Shown here one piece after another: positions 1 through 6,033 of a DNA stretch of 20,937 bases. Numbering within the stretch: the first letter of the stretch is position 1; every line of letters starts with the position of its first letter. A model generated the notes under the pieces. The model worked only from the letters and a program-made list of their open reading frames with translations. It was not told the DNA's origin and searched no databases. This stretch comes from Deltaproteobacteria bacterium (GTDB lineage Bacteria; Desulfobacterota; Binatia; UBA9968): contig JAHFAP010000021.1 of NCBI GenBank assembly GCA_023250495.1, forward strand, positions 1 through 20,937, given 5' to 3'. The position numbers and the translations under genes are program-made.

Positions 1-675
1 CAGGATCTCCCCGATACCGCTGACGCTGAGAAGGTACCGAAAGGCAGGCCTCAGCTTGACTCGCTCCTTGACCGCCTTCTCCAGCCTGGCGATCTCTGTT
101 TCGAGACAACGCATCACCGAGAGATTGGCCTTAACCGCCAGCGCTACATCGGTACCGATCGGGAGACCTTCAACCTCTTCGGCGCTCAGTCGTTTGATAC
201 GGCTGGCGCTGATCGAAGAGCCGGTGTTGCGTGTGACGAGGTTCTGGATGCTTAAGAGGTTGGCCGTTCTCTGGCGCACCAGCTGGCCGCGCTTGCGCAA
301 CAGATCGCGCACGGCCCGCTCTGCTCTTGGGTAGATGTAGCCCTCGGGTAAAACTCCCAAGCGCAGCATGTGCGCCAGCCAGCGCGCATCGGAGTGGTCG
401 TCGGTGTACTTCAGCCCCTCGTACTGTTGGATCGCTGCCGTGTTGGCTAGATGTACCATGTGTTCTTTCTCCATTAAACCGTCCACCAGCCAGTACCAGT
501 TGTAGGTCGATTCGACCACGATCCCCTGGATCGATGATGCATAGGGCGAGAGCTGCTGAAGGATCAATGGCAGATCGTTGGGCAAGCGTTTCTGATAAAC
601 GACCTCATCTTGCTCATCGATCAACACCGTGACGTTGTTGGTGGAGTGCAAGTCGATGGCACCGTAAAGTTTCAT
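1..675 (-). mobile_element. IS110-family transposase, N-terminal 225 residues (cut by window edge)
   Basis: An uninterrupted minus-strand reading frame starts at the ATG at 675-673 and is still open at base 1. IS110 transposases move a circular intermediate using a RuvC-like DEDD catalytic domain plus a C-terminal domain with a catalytic Ser. The N-terminal domain is clear: Asp8 in AIDLHSTNN, Glu55 in VVESTYNWYW, and Asp93/Asp96 in YTDDHSDARW, which together make the DEDD set. A helical segment (RKRGQLVRQRTANLLSIQN) follows. The frame ends in LLSVSGIGEIL, the beginning of the IS116/IS110/IS902 C-terminal domain, so the Ser domain is off-window. A strong Shine-Dalgarno (AAAGGAGGAG) precedes the ATG. 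No frameshift or stop is seen, so the visible part looks intact. The family is certain; the subgroup is inferred. Confidence 0.93.
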
Positions 676-805
676 CTCGTCTCCTCCTTTGAGTTGTGGG
701 GTTGGCTTACGTGCTCAACCGTACAGCCTCTCGGAGAAGCCTTCTAGATGATTATCAAGCTGACCCCAGATCTTACCCCTCTAGATATTTGAGACAGGAT
801 CGACG
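676..805 (-). other. Non-coding left end of the IS110 element; possible bridge-RNA locus
   Basis: These 130 bases separate the transposase start from the stop codon of the calcium-binding-repeat gene, so the element's left end should lie here. IS110-group elements (IS621 is the studied case) carry a structured bridge RNA in the non-coding region upstream of the transposase. On the minus strand there is a short potential stem near 743-728 (GGCTTCTCCGAGAGGC, about 6 bp with a small loop). CTAGAT occurs at both about 744 and 781. IS110 elements lack terminal inverted repeats, so I cannot mark the exact end. Assignment as a bridge RNA rests on family knowledge and position, not on a recognised sequence. 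Confidence 0.35.
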
Positions 806-1312
806 CTACGGTTTTGGCTTTTTGCCGACGTCGCTCTGCGCCGCGCAGCTCTGGATCTGCCCTTTCTGCTTACCGGTTATCATTTTTTGCTTTTTGAGGG
901 CATTAGTAACCTTAGCGACGCAGCTCACATATTTTCCGTGATTCGTGGCTCCCTCGGCGCAGTCGTCGAGATCCTCGGAGAGCACCTCGGTAAGGCTGCA
1001 TCCAGTCGAAAATATTGCAGTACCCACGTCGATGGTGCAGGCGCCGACGACCAGGTCTGCCCCGACGATGGTGTAGGGGCACTCCTGATCCACACTGTTT
1101 GGTACCCCGTCACCGTCACAGTCAAGCAGCGGATTGGGATCGAGGTTGTCGCATGTATCCACGCTGTTTGGTATCCCATCAAGGTCACAGTCACCTGTGG
1201 GATTGGTGATAGGGCTGGGGTCGCAGACTACTTGCGCAGCCACGGGCATAGACCCGAGAAATGACGCCAGCATGAATGCGGCGATAAGCACGACTAGCTT
1301 GTTTATGGACAT
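806..1312 (-). CDS. Secreted protein with thrombospondin type 3-like calcium-binding repeats
   Basis: The product has 168 residues, starting at the ATG at 1312-1310 because AGGAGG sits just upstream and a signal peptide follows directly. The hydrophobic segment LVVLIAAFMLASFLG ends in PVAAQ, a likely signal-peptidase I site. The mature N-terminus holds two Asp-rich repeats, DCDLDGIPNSVDTCDN and DCDGDGVPNSVDQECP. These have the DxDxDG-type calcium loops and paired Cys of thrombospondin type 3 repeats. A Cys-containing helical tail (KYVSCVAKVTNALKK, then QIQSCAAQ) follows and ends in a basic GKKPKP. The role is unknown; an extracellular calcium-stabilised protein is the natural reading. It sits downstream of a sigma-54-type promoter and immediately upstream of the IS110 element. 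A longer frame to 1414 exists but would bury the signal peptide. Confidence 0.8.
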   Translation of the reverse strand: MSINKLVVLIAAFMLASFLGSMPVAAQVVCDPSPITNPTGDCDLDGIPNSVDTCDNLDPNPLLDCDGDGVPNSVDQECPYTIVGADLVVGACTIDVGTAIFSTGCSLTEVLSEDLDDCAEGATNHGKYVSCVAKVTNALKKQKMITGKQKGQIQSCAAQSDVGKKPKP

Positions 1313-1359
1313 AAAGAGCCCTCCTAATAATAGAGTTTTTAGTGGCCACCGCATTTGAT

Positions 1360-1375
1360 AGCGAAAAATGTGCCA
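1360..1375 (-). promoter_or_regulatory. Sigma-54 (-24/-12) promoter for the calcium-binding-repeat gene
   Basis: On the minus strand TGGCAC-ATTTT-TCGCT reads from 1375 to 1360. The GG of the -24 element and the GC of the -12 element have the invariant sigma-54 spacing. The only departure is TCGC in place of the common TTGC. The predicted start of transcription is near 1349, giving a leader of about 37 bases that contains the AGGAGG site before the ATG at 1312. Sigma-54 promoters need an ATP-dependent activator bound upstream, and a paired dyad lies at a suitable distance. Confidence 0.65.
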
Positions 1376-1475
1376 ACATGGGCTCAAAACGCCTCTAGTA
1401 AAAACTTCTTGCAAATGAAGGCTTAAGCGAAAGTCAAAGGCAGGAGCGTGAACCCTTCCGGCAAGGGCTCTCAGC

Positions 1476-1505
1476 GTAAGAATTACCCGCTTCGGTAAGA
1501 ATTAC
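1476..1505. promoter_or_regulatory. Tandem dyad sites, probable activator binding sites (UAS)
   Basis: GTAAGAATTAC occurs twice, at 1476-1486 and 1495-1505, 19 bases apart. Each copy is a short dyad (GTAA-N3-TTAC), as expected for a dimeric regulator. Measured from the predicted sigma-54 transcription start near 1349, the centres are about 132 and 151 bases upstream, a typical distance for enhancer-binding proteins. The sites also lie upstream of the divergent gene at 1628, so they could act on both. The regulator itself is not in the window. Confidence 0.5.
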
Positions 1506-1560
1506 ACAGCAGTGACAAAAATTGTACTTTCGGATACACGGATTTTAAGTCGGGAGTGCC

Positions 1561-1590
1561 TTGCCTCCTGTCCATAGAAGGCAGTATAGT
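1561..1590 (+). promoter_or_regulatory. Candidate sigma-70 promoter for the His-rich protein
   Basis: TTGCCT at 1561-1566 and TATAGT at 1585-1590 are separated by 18 bases. Transcription would begin near 1597, giving a leader of about 30 bases before the ATG at 1628. The -10 box is good and the -35 box is moderate. This is a pattern match only. Confidence 0.4.
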
Positions 1591-1627
1591 TCCGGCGTCC
1601 GACATCAATAGTAACCGTGAGGGCACT

Positions 1628-2170
1628 ATGGTAAAGAACATGGCAGTGACAACAAACAAGGACGAACGACTGAAGATCGGCACGATTGCGGGCGTCGCGG
1701 CAGGACTTGTTCTCGCTTATCTTGCTGTTCAAGTCACGCCGGCCTACGGCGCTGCCGATGGCAAGCCCATAGCTGGGATCCGATGCGACCGCGAGGAGTA
1801 TTCAACTTTTCACATCCATGCCCACCTGGATATTTTCGTTAATGGGAAACCTTATGAAGTCCCTGAATTGGTGGGCATCATATCCCAGACGTGTCTGTAT
1901 TGGATGCATACGCACAATGGGAGCGGAATCATCCATATAGAAGCTCCGCAGGCCAGAGCTTTCACGCTCGGCCAATTTTTCGACATTTGGAAAGCTACGG
2001 GCAAGGGAGCGCCAACCATGAAAGAAAAACCGAAGGTATTCGTGAATGGCAAAAAAGTGAACGCGGAGCTGAGAGCGATCGAGATCACGCCTCTTTCCGA
2101 AATCGCCATTGTCTACGGCAAGGAACCATCTACGATCCCATCGTCCTATGGCTTTTCCCCCGGATCTTAG
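1628..2170 (+). CDS. Membrane-anchored His-rich protein with HxHxH and HTH motifs
   Basis: The product has 180 residues. The ATG at 1628 follows GTGAGGG and places a hydrophobic segment (about 18-34, IGTIAGVAAGLVLAYLAV) near the N-terminus, so the protein is either anchored or exported. The rest would be outside the membrane. Conserved-looking metal-type residues are Cys53, His62/His64/His66 in FHIHAHLDIFVNGKP, Cys89, His94/His96 in YWMHTHNGSG and His103 in IIHIEAP. FTLGQFFDIW follows, and a second FVNGK occurs near 138-142. I know similar proteins as uncharacterised conserved proteins of bacteria and archaea, but no function. Metal binding, perhaps copper or zinc, is inferred from the His/Cys pattern. 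It stands alone between the divergent secreted-protein gene and the dioxygenase operon. Confidence 0.7.
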   Translation: MVKNMAVTTNKDERLKIGTIAGVAAGLVLAYLAVQVTPAYGAADGKPIAGIRCDREEYSTFHIHAHLDIFVNGKPYEVPELVGIISQTCLYWMHTHNGSGIIHIEAPQARAFTLGQFFDIWKATGKGAPTMKEKPKVFVNGKKVNAELRAIEITPLSEIAIVYGKEPSTIPSSYGFSPGS

Positions 2171-2226
2171 GAAAGATCAGGGCTCGACAGAGAATGGTCT
2201 GGTAAGCTCCATTGATCCGGAAGAAG

Positions 2227-2255
2227 TTGATTTTTTTCCAGGCGGGTTATAGGAT
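2227..2255 (+). promoter_or_regulatory. Candidate promoter for the dioxygenase operon
   Basis: TTGATT at 2227-2232 and TAGGAT at 2250-2255 are spaced by 17 bases in the gap before the LigB-like gene. A purine-rich ribosome site (GAGAGGGAG) follows before the ATG at 2285. The boxes are only moderate matches. Confidence 0.35.
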
Positions 2256-2284
2256 TCGACGGCTGAAAGAGAGGGAGAAATAGC

Positions 2285-3151
2285 ATGCCGTTCGTTGCCG
2301 CGGTAGCTGCCAGCCACGCCCCGAATATTCTTTTGGAGCCGGGCGCGGAGTGGGACGAGTTCATGGTGCTGCACTATCGCATGGCCCCTCAAGCGGCAGC
2401 GTCCAAACCCTCTCTGGAGGCGCAGCAGAAACTCCGGCGCGACGCGGAGAAGGCCTACGCGGCGCTGCGCGCTGATCTCGAGACCGCCAGGCCCGACGTG
2501 CTGATCGTGGTGGCCAACGATCAGTTCGTCAATTTCGCCTTCAACAACATACCGACTTTCTTCGTTACACTCGCCGACGAGGTCAAAGGCCAATTCACGC
2601 GTCACAAATTTCACTACCGCAATCACAAGGAGCTTGGCAGGACCATCTTGAAGGCGGGCATCGACCGGGGCATCGATTTTTCCTTCGGAGAGTACGTCGA
2701 GTTGCAGCACACGCAGGTCGTGCCGCTCTACTTTCTTTTGCCCGAGCCCAAGATTCCGATCCTGCCGATCTACGTGAATACCTGGGTCGATCCTATACCC
2801 ACGCCCCGTCGCTGCTACCAGGTCGGGGAGCTGATCCGGAAAGTCGCGGATGGTTGGAAAGAGCGCGTGGCGATTCTCGCAACCGGCGGACTGTCCCATT
2901 TTCCCGGCTCACCGAGGATCGGCGAAATCGACACCCAGTTTGATCACCGACTCTTGGAGATCTTGCGCGAAGGCAAGGGCAGATCGCTGGCGGATTATTC
3001 TCTCGAGGAGATCTGCCAGGCGGGGGATTCGGAGTTTCTCAACTGGATGGTGGTGGTCGGCGCGGTCGGCGACGCCAAGGCGTCGGCCACTTTTTATATG
3101 CCCGACCATGTCGCCACCGGATGGGGGTTCGTCAGTTGGAAAATCCAATAA
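2285..3151 (+). CDS. LigB-type class III extradiol dioxygenase, catalytic subunit
   Basis: The product has 288 residues, the usual length for the catalytic beta subunit of protocatechuate 4,5-dioxygenase-like enzymes. These open a catechol-type ring using a non-haem iron(II). The LigB fold is recognisable by ASHAPN (His11), HTQVVPLYFLLP (His142), ATGGLSHFPGSP (His205) and DSEFLNWM (Glu250). These correspond to LigB His12, His127, His195 and Glu242. At the position of the second iron ligand (LigB His61 in NDH), this protein has NDQ, with Gln80. Either it belongs to a divergent subfamily or it binds metal differently. The gene leads a plus-strand cassette with a LigA-like gene 79 bases downstream. 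The substrate cannot be told. GAGAGGGAG precedes the ATG. Confidence 0.88.
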   Translation: MPFVAAVAASHAPNILLEPGAEWDEFMVLHYRMAPQAAASKPSLEAQQKLRRDAEKAYAALRADLETARPDVLIVVANDQFVNFAFNNIPTFFVTLADEVKGQFTRHKFHYRNHKELGRTILKAGIDRGIDFSFGEYVELQHTQVVPLYFLLPEPKIPILPIYVNTWVDPIPTPRRCYQVGELIRKVADGWKERVAILATGGLSHFPGSPRIGEIDTQFDHRLLEILREGKGRSLADYSLEEICQAGDSEFLNWMVVVGAVGDAKASATFYMPDHVATGWGFVSWKIQ

Positions 3152-3209
3152 TTTTGAATGATGAATGTTGAATTTTAAATTCAAAACTCAAAATTCATAA
3201 TTCAACATT
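3151..3209. repeat. AT-rich inverted repeat, copy 1
   Basis: This sequence lies between the LigB-like and LigA-like genes. Perfect 11-base arms AATGTTGAATT (3164-3174) and AATTCAACATT (3199-3209) can form a long hairpin. The first 24 bases (3151-3174) are identical to 4370-4393, and ATTCAAAACTCAAAATT is also shared. It is therefore a dispersed intergenic repeat, very AT-rich against GC-rich neighbours. It may act as an mRNA hairpin within the operon. Confidence 0.75.
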
Positions 3210-3230
3210 TCGCATTTGCATGGGGGCGCT

Positions 3231-3476
3231 ATGAGCAGCTATCACCTCAACCGATTTCTTTTCGATCTCAAGATGAACGATCAGACTTTGCAACAGGCCC
3301 TGGCCGATCTTGGCGGCGTGCTGAACCACTACGAGCTCACGCCCGAAGAGCGGGAGGCGCTCAAGGCGGGGGACCCGAGGCGGCTGCGGCAGCTCGGCGC
3401 GCACGGGATGCTGGCCCTCTACATCATGCGCTTGAATCCTGAGTTTCGCACGAACGTCTACTGGACGCAGAAGTGA
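3231..3476 (+). CDS. LigA-type small subunit of an extradiol dioxygenase
   Basis: The product is an 81-residue, largely helical protein of the LigA (protocatechuate 4,5-dioxygenase alpha subunit) family. In that family the small subunit caps the active site of LigB. Typical features are YHLNRFLFDLKMN at the N-terminus, LTPEEREALKAGDPRRLRQLGAHGMLALYIMRL in the middle and a short C-terminus ending NVYWTQK. I chose the ATG at 3231; a TTG at 3216 in the same frame adds five residues with no gain. The order is B before A, the reverse of the classical ligAB order. It should form the heterodimer with the upstream LigB-like protein. Confidence 0.82.
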   Translation: MSSYHLNRFLFDLKMNDQTLQQALADLGGVLNHYELTPEEREALKAGDPRRLRQLGAHGMLALYIMRLNPEFRTNVYWTQK

Positions 3477-3484
3477 AAAATAGC

Positions 3485-3560
3485 TTTCAGCATTCAGCGA
3501 TCAGCCCTCAGCCAATGCATGAGAAAAAGCTGAAAGCTGAGCGCTGACGGCTGATAGCTT
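3485..3560. repeat. Inverted repeat built from heptamers (NNTCAGC / GCTGANN)
   Basis: In the gap after the LigA-like gene, four tandem heptamers NNTCAGC (TTTCAGC, ATTCAGC, GATCAGC, CCTCAGC) occupy 3485-3512. After a 16-base spacer come four inverted heptamers GCTGANN (GCTGAAA, GCTGAGC, GCTGACG, GCTGATA) at 3529-3556, with GCTT beyond. The arms can pair in several registers into a long stem. It starts 9 bases after the LigA-like stop and ends 14 bases before the SDR start, so it would be transcribed within the operon. Confidence 0.8.
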
Positions 3561-3574
3561 GGAGACTAAAAAAG

Positions 3575-4366
3575 ATGGATCTAGGCTTGCGTGGAAAAGT
3601 GGCGCTCGTGGCAGGGGCGAGTCAGGGAATAGGGAAGGCGATTGCGATGGGTTTTGCCCGCGAGGGCGCCAAGGTCGGCATCTGCGCCCGGGGAGAGGCG
3701 CGCCTTATGGAGACGGCGGATGAGATCCGGCGCGCGACCGGCGGCGATGTGCTGGCGCTCGTGGCCGACATGACCAGCTCACAGGACATTCAGCGATTCG
3801 TGTCCAAGAGCGTCGAGCGATTCGGCCGTCTCGATATCGCGGTGACCAATGCCGGCGGCCCGCCTCCAGGGGAGTTTATGAAATTCACGGATGAGGATTG
3901 GGAAAACGCCTTTCGCCTGAGCTTTCTGAGTGCGCTCAGGCTCACGCGCGAGGCGGTGCCGTACATGCGCAACGTGGGCGGCGGCCGCATCGTCAATATC
4001 AGTTCCTATGCCGTCAAGGAGCCGATCCCCGGCCTGGTTCTCTCCAATGCCATTCGAAGCGGAGTCATCGGCCTGGCCAAGACGCTTTCGCGCGAGCTTG
4101 CCAAAGACAAAATTCTCATCAATACCGTGTGCCCGGGAAGAATCGACACGGAGCGCGCGCGCAAACTCAACCAGGCGCGCGCCGAGCGTTTGAAGCGGCC
4201 GATCGAAGAGATCAATCGAGAGATGGAGGTAGAGGTCCCTATGGGGCGCTATGGAACACCTGATGAGACCGCGGACCTTGTGCTATTTCTTGCCTCCGAG
4301 CGGGCGAGTTACATCACGGGCACCTCTATCCTCATCGACGGCGGGCTGGTCAGATCCATCCAATGA
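3575..4366 (+). CDS. Short-chain dehydrogenase/reductase family protein, atypical active site
   Basis: The product has 263 residues, normal for a classical-length SDR with a Rossmann fold. The cofactor glycine motif is GASQGIG (14-20). NAGGPPPGEF (92-101) matches the NAG motif, and the catalytic-type Ser is in VNISSYAVKEP (Ser143/144). The C-terminal FLASERASYITGTSILIDGG is the usual SDR end. The expected Tyr-x-x-x-Lys is replaced: aligned on GVIGLAKTLSRELA, the Tyr position is Ser157 and the Lys position is Arg161 (SNAIR). Tyr145 and Lys148 in SYAVK sit too early to be the normal pair. In an aromatic pathway an SDR would oxidise a diol or hydroxy intermediate, but with this site the chemistry is uncertain. 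It is the third gene of the plus-strand cassette. Confidence 0.85.
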   Translation: MDLGLRGKVALVAGASQGIGKAIAMGFAREGAKVGICARGEARLMETADEIRRATGGDVLALVADMTSSQDIQRFVSKSVERFGRLDIAVTNAGGPPPGEFMKFTDEDWENAFRLSFLSALRLTREAVPYMRNVGGGRIVNISSYAVKEPIPGLVLSNAIRSGVIGLAKTLSRELAKDKILINTVCPGRIDTERARKLNQARAERLKRPIEEINREMEVEVPMGRYGTPDETADLVLFLASERASYITGTSILIDGGLVRSIQ

Positions 4367-4369
4367 TGA

Positions 4370-4437
4370 ATTTTGAATGATGAATGTTGAATTGGCAGAC
4401 AGAGAATTCAAAACTCAAAATTAAAAATTCAAAATTG
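4370..4437. repeat. AT-rich inverted repeat, copy 2
   Basis: This is the second copy of the repeat at 3151-3209. Bases 4370-4393 are identical to 3151-3174, and the shared ATTCAAAACTCAAAATT lies near 4406-4422. The interior differs: a GC-richer insert (GGCAGACAGAG) replaces the central TTTAA. It fills the gap between the SDR stop and the next start at 4443, so that gene lacks a normal ribosome site. Confidence 0.72.
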
Positions 4438-4442
4438 ATTTT

Positions 4443-4775
4443 ATGGTTCTCTATTTCATTCAATGGGACCTTCCCGACCAGAAGGCGAATCTCACGATCT
4501 ACGCCAACAAGGCGAAAAACGATTGGCTCCCTGCGACCCTGGCCCATCCGGGAGTCCAGGAGATTCGCAATTACCGCAACCCTCTTGAGGTCACGCCTCA
4601 GGTGGCGATCAGCGTCGAGTTCGAATCCATGGACGCTTGGCGGGACTACCTGGAGTCGGAAGATTACATCCGCATCATGCGCGAGCTGCGCATCCTCGGC
4701 TGCCGCAACTTCAGCGCCCAGCTCTGGGCCCCTTCCAAGTATTTCCCTGAATCTCTCAAGTCGGAAAAGAAGTGA
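4443..4775 (+). CDS. Small protein resembling dimeric alpha/beta-barrel (ABM/EthD-like) family
   Basis: The product has 110 residues. The pattern MVLYFIQWDLPDQK, then HPGVQEIRNYRNPLEVTPQVAISVEFESMDAWRDYLESEDYIRIMREL, is that of ferredoxin-like dimeric alpha/beta-barrel proteins. This group includes EthD-like, NIPSNAP-like and antibiotic-biosynthesis monooxygenase-like proteins. Such proteins often accompany ring-cleaving or oxygenase genes as small accessory enzymes or isomerases. I cannot name a reaction. The ATG at 4443 directly follows the AT-rich repeat and has no clear Shine-Dalgarno, so expression may rely on coupling or the hairpin. Its last 20 bases overlap, tail to tail, the convergent LVIVD gene. 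Confidence 0.65.
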   Translation: MVLYFIQWDLPDQKANLTIYANKAKNDWLPATLAHPGVQEIRNYRNPLEVTPQVAISVEFESMDAWRDYLESEDYIRIMRELRILGCRNFSAQLWAPSKYFPESLKSEKK

Positions 4776-6021
4776 AGTAGTCCGGTTCGGTTTCCCACTG
4801 GCTGTAAGGCCAAACTTCCTTCAGCCGCAGAATAAAGATCCCCTGGTTCTTCTCGCTGATGTAGATGCATCCACGGCGGTCCACCAGGACATCTTCGACC
4901 TGCGCCACGAGCCGACTCGGTTTGGCGCCGATTCTCTCGGTCGGATCGGGCGGGATAAAGTAGGCGATCTCTCTGGGCGTGCGCGGGTCGCGGATGTCGT
5001 AGACGCGAAGACCGGCGTTGAAGTAGGTGAGATAGGCGATATCGTCGCGGTCTTCCAAGCAAGGCTGGTGGTTCGGGTGGTGCTGGTTGTGCGGTCCGAA
5101 GCGGCCGCCTTTTTCAAAAAAATTCTTAAGGCCGGTTTCAGGAGGCGGCAGCGGTTGGGGAAAAAGCGAAATGGGGCGCGGTTCTTTTTCGTCTTTCAGA
5201 TCGGCAATCCCAGCCAGGTTCAGGTTTTCTTCGCCATTTTCGTTGATCGCCTCGTCGTTGATCAGGGCGAGGTTGCGCCGCGGCAGGGGAAGGTAGGTGT
5301 GAATTCCCTGGCGGCTGCAGAGTCCGCGAAAGAGGAGCTGGCTCACCATGCGTGGAGCTTTGATATCTGAAACGTCCAGGATGATGCCGCCGCCGTCGCC
5401 ATACGGGAGATAGGCTCTGTTGCCTTCGATGTGGGCCGGGCCATGCAGAGATAGCTTGACGCCGCTTTTCGGCGCATTCTCTTCCTGCTCCGGAAGCCAG
5501 AAGCGCGAAACTTCTCTCGGATTTTTTGGATCTGAGATATCCACGATCTGGTAAATCTTTCCGTCGAAGCCGGGCGCGCTTCCCGCCACGTGGACCAGCG
5601 ATCCGCCATCGTAGAAATTGCGATGTGTGCCGGTGCTCTCGGTCCGATAGTGGCCGAGCTGCCTTGGTTTTTTCGGGTCAGAGACGTCCCAGATCAGAAA
5701 GCCTTCAGAAAAAGGTCTTCCCTCAGCGCCGCCCCAGCCCGGAGCGATTCTCTCCAGTGCGGTGATCATTTTCCCTTCCGCGACTTGGATTTGAATGGTC
5801 CAGCTGTTCTCCGGTCCGGGAATGAAGCTCACATATTCCGGAGCGGCCGGATCGGTGACATCGAGAATGCTCCAGCCGCGATGCCAGAGGTGGCCCATAT
5901 AGAGATACCAGCGGCCGGCGACTTCCTGCATCGCCAGCTTGAAAGCGGGTTTGCCACCGAGATCGTGGTAACCGAGGACTTCAATGTTGTGTGCCCAGAA
6001 AGACGTCCGAACTTGAGTCAT
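4756..6021 (-). CDS. LVIVD-repeat (beta-propeller-like) protein
   Basis: The product has 421 residues and repeated LVIVD-type units: WSILDVTDPAAPEYVSF (50-66), FLIWDVSDPKKPRQLGHY (108-125), IYQIVDISDPKNPREVSRF (156-174), IILDVSDIKAPRMVSQL (213-229) and LRVYDIRDPRTPREIAYF (338-355). Such repeats fold as propeller blades and are usually found in extracytoplasmic or surface proteins of unknown function. No signal peptide is visible here, so a cytoplasmic location is possible. A His-rich loop, GPHNQHHPNHQP (309-320), and an HGPAHIEGN segment (193-201) could bind metal. It starts 12 bases after the endonuclease III stop, so the two are probably co-transcribed. It converges on the small plus-strand gene with a 20-base overlap. 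Confidence 0.8.
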   Translation of the reverse strand: MTQVRTSFWAHNIEVLGYHDLGGKPAFKLAMQEVAGRWYLYMGHLWHRGWSILDVTDPAAPEYVSFIPGPENSWTIQIQVAEGKMITALERIAPGWGGAEGRPFSEGFLIWDVSDPKKPRQLGHYRTESTGTHRNFYDGGSLVHVAGSAPGFDGKIYQIVDISDPKNPREVSRFWLPEQEENAPKSGVKLSLHGPAHIEGNRAYLPYGDGGGIILDVSDIKAPRMVSQLLFRGLCSRQGIHTYLPLPRRNLALINDEAINENGEENLNLAGIADLKDEKEPRPISLFPQPLPPPETGLKNFFEKGGRFGPHNQHHPNHQPCLEDRDDIAYLTYFNAGLRVYDIRDPRTPREIAYFIPPDPTERIGAKPSRLVAQVEDVLVDRRGCIYISEKNQGIFILRLKEVWPYSQWETEPDYFTSFPT

Positions 6022-6033
6022 AACAAGCCAGGA

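Larger units (their letters stand above)
1313..1627. other. Divergent intergenic region, 315 bases
   Basis: This gap separates the calcium-binding-repeat gene (minus) from the His-rich membrane protein (plus). It holds the sigma-54-type promoter (1375-1360), the two GTAAGAATTAC sites (1476-1505) and a sigma-70-like candidate facing right (1561-1590). I see no convincing protein or RNA gene in the rest. Short open frames here lack ribosome binding sites or recognisable composition. Confidence 0.7.

Noticed and set aside
765..795. Remnant of a REP/RAYT-type element (GCTGACCCC followed by TTTGAGAC)
   Set aside because: The resemblance is from memory and only over a few bases; it lies where the IS110 left end must be, so it is more simply part of that element.
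1551..1566. Second sigma-54 element facing the His-rich gene (GGGAGTGCCTTGCC)
   Set aside because: The GG to GC distance is one base short of the required spacing and the -24 box is poor.
3485..3560. CRISPR-like array
   Set aside because: The repeats are contiguous 7-mers in two inverted blocks without spacers, and no cas gene is present.
4384..5370. 328-residue plus-strand open frame crossing the small barrel gene and the LVIVD gene
   Set aside because: It is out of frame with the former and antisense to the latter; its sequence is rich in Ser/Arg with no family signature.
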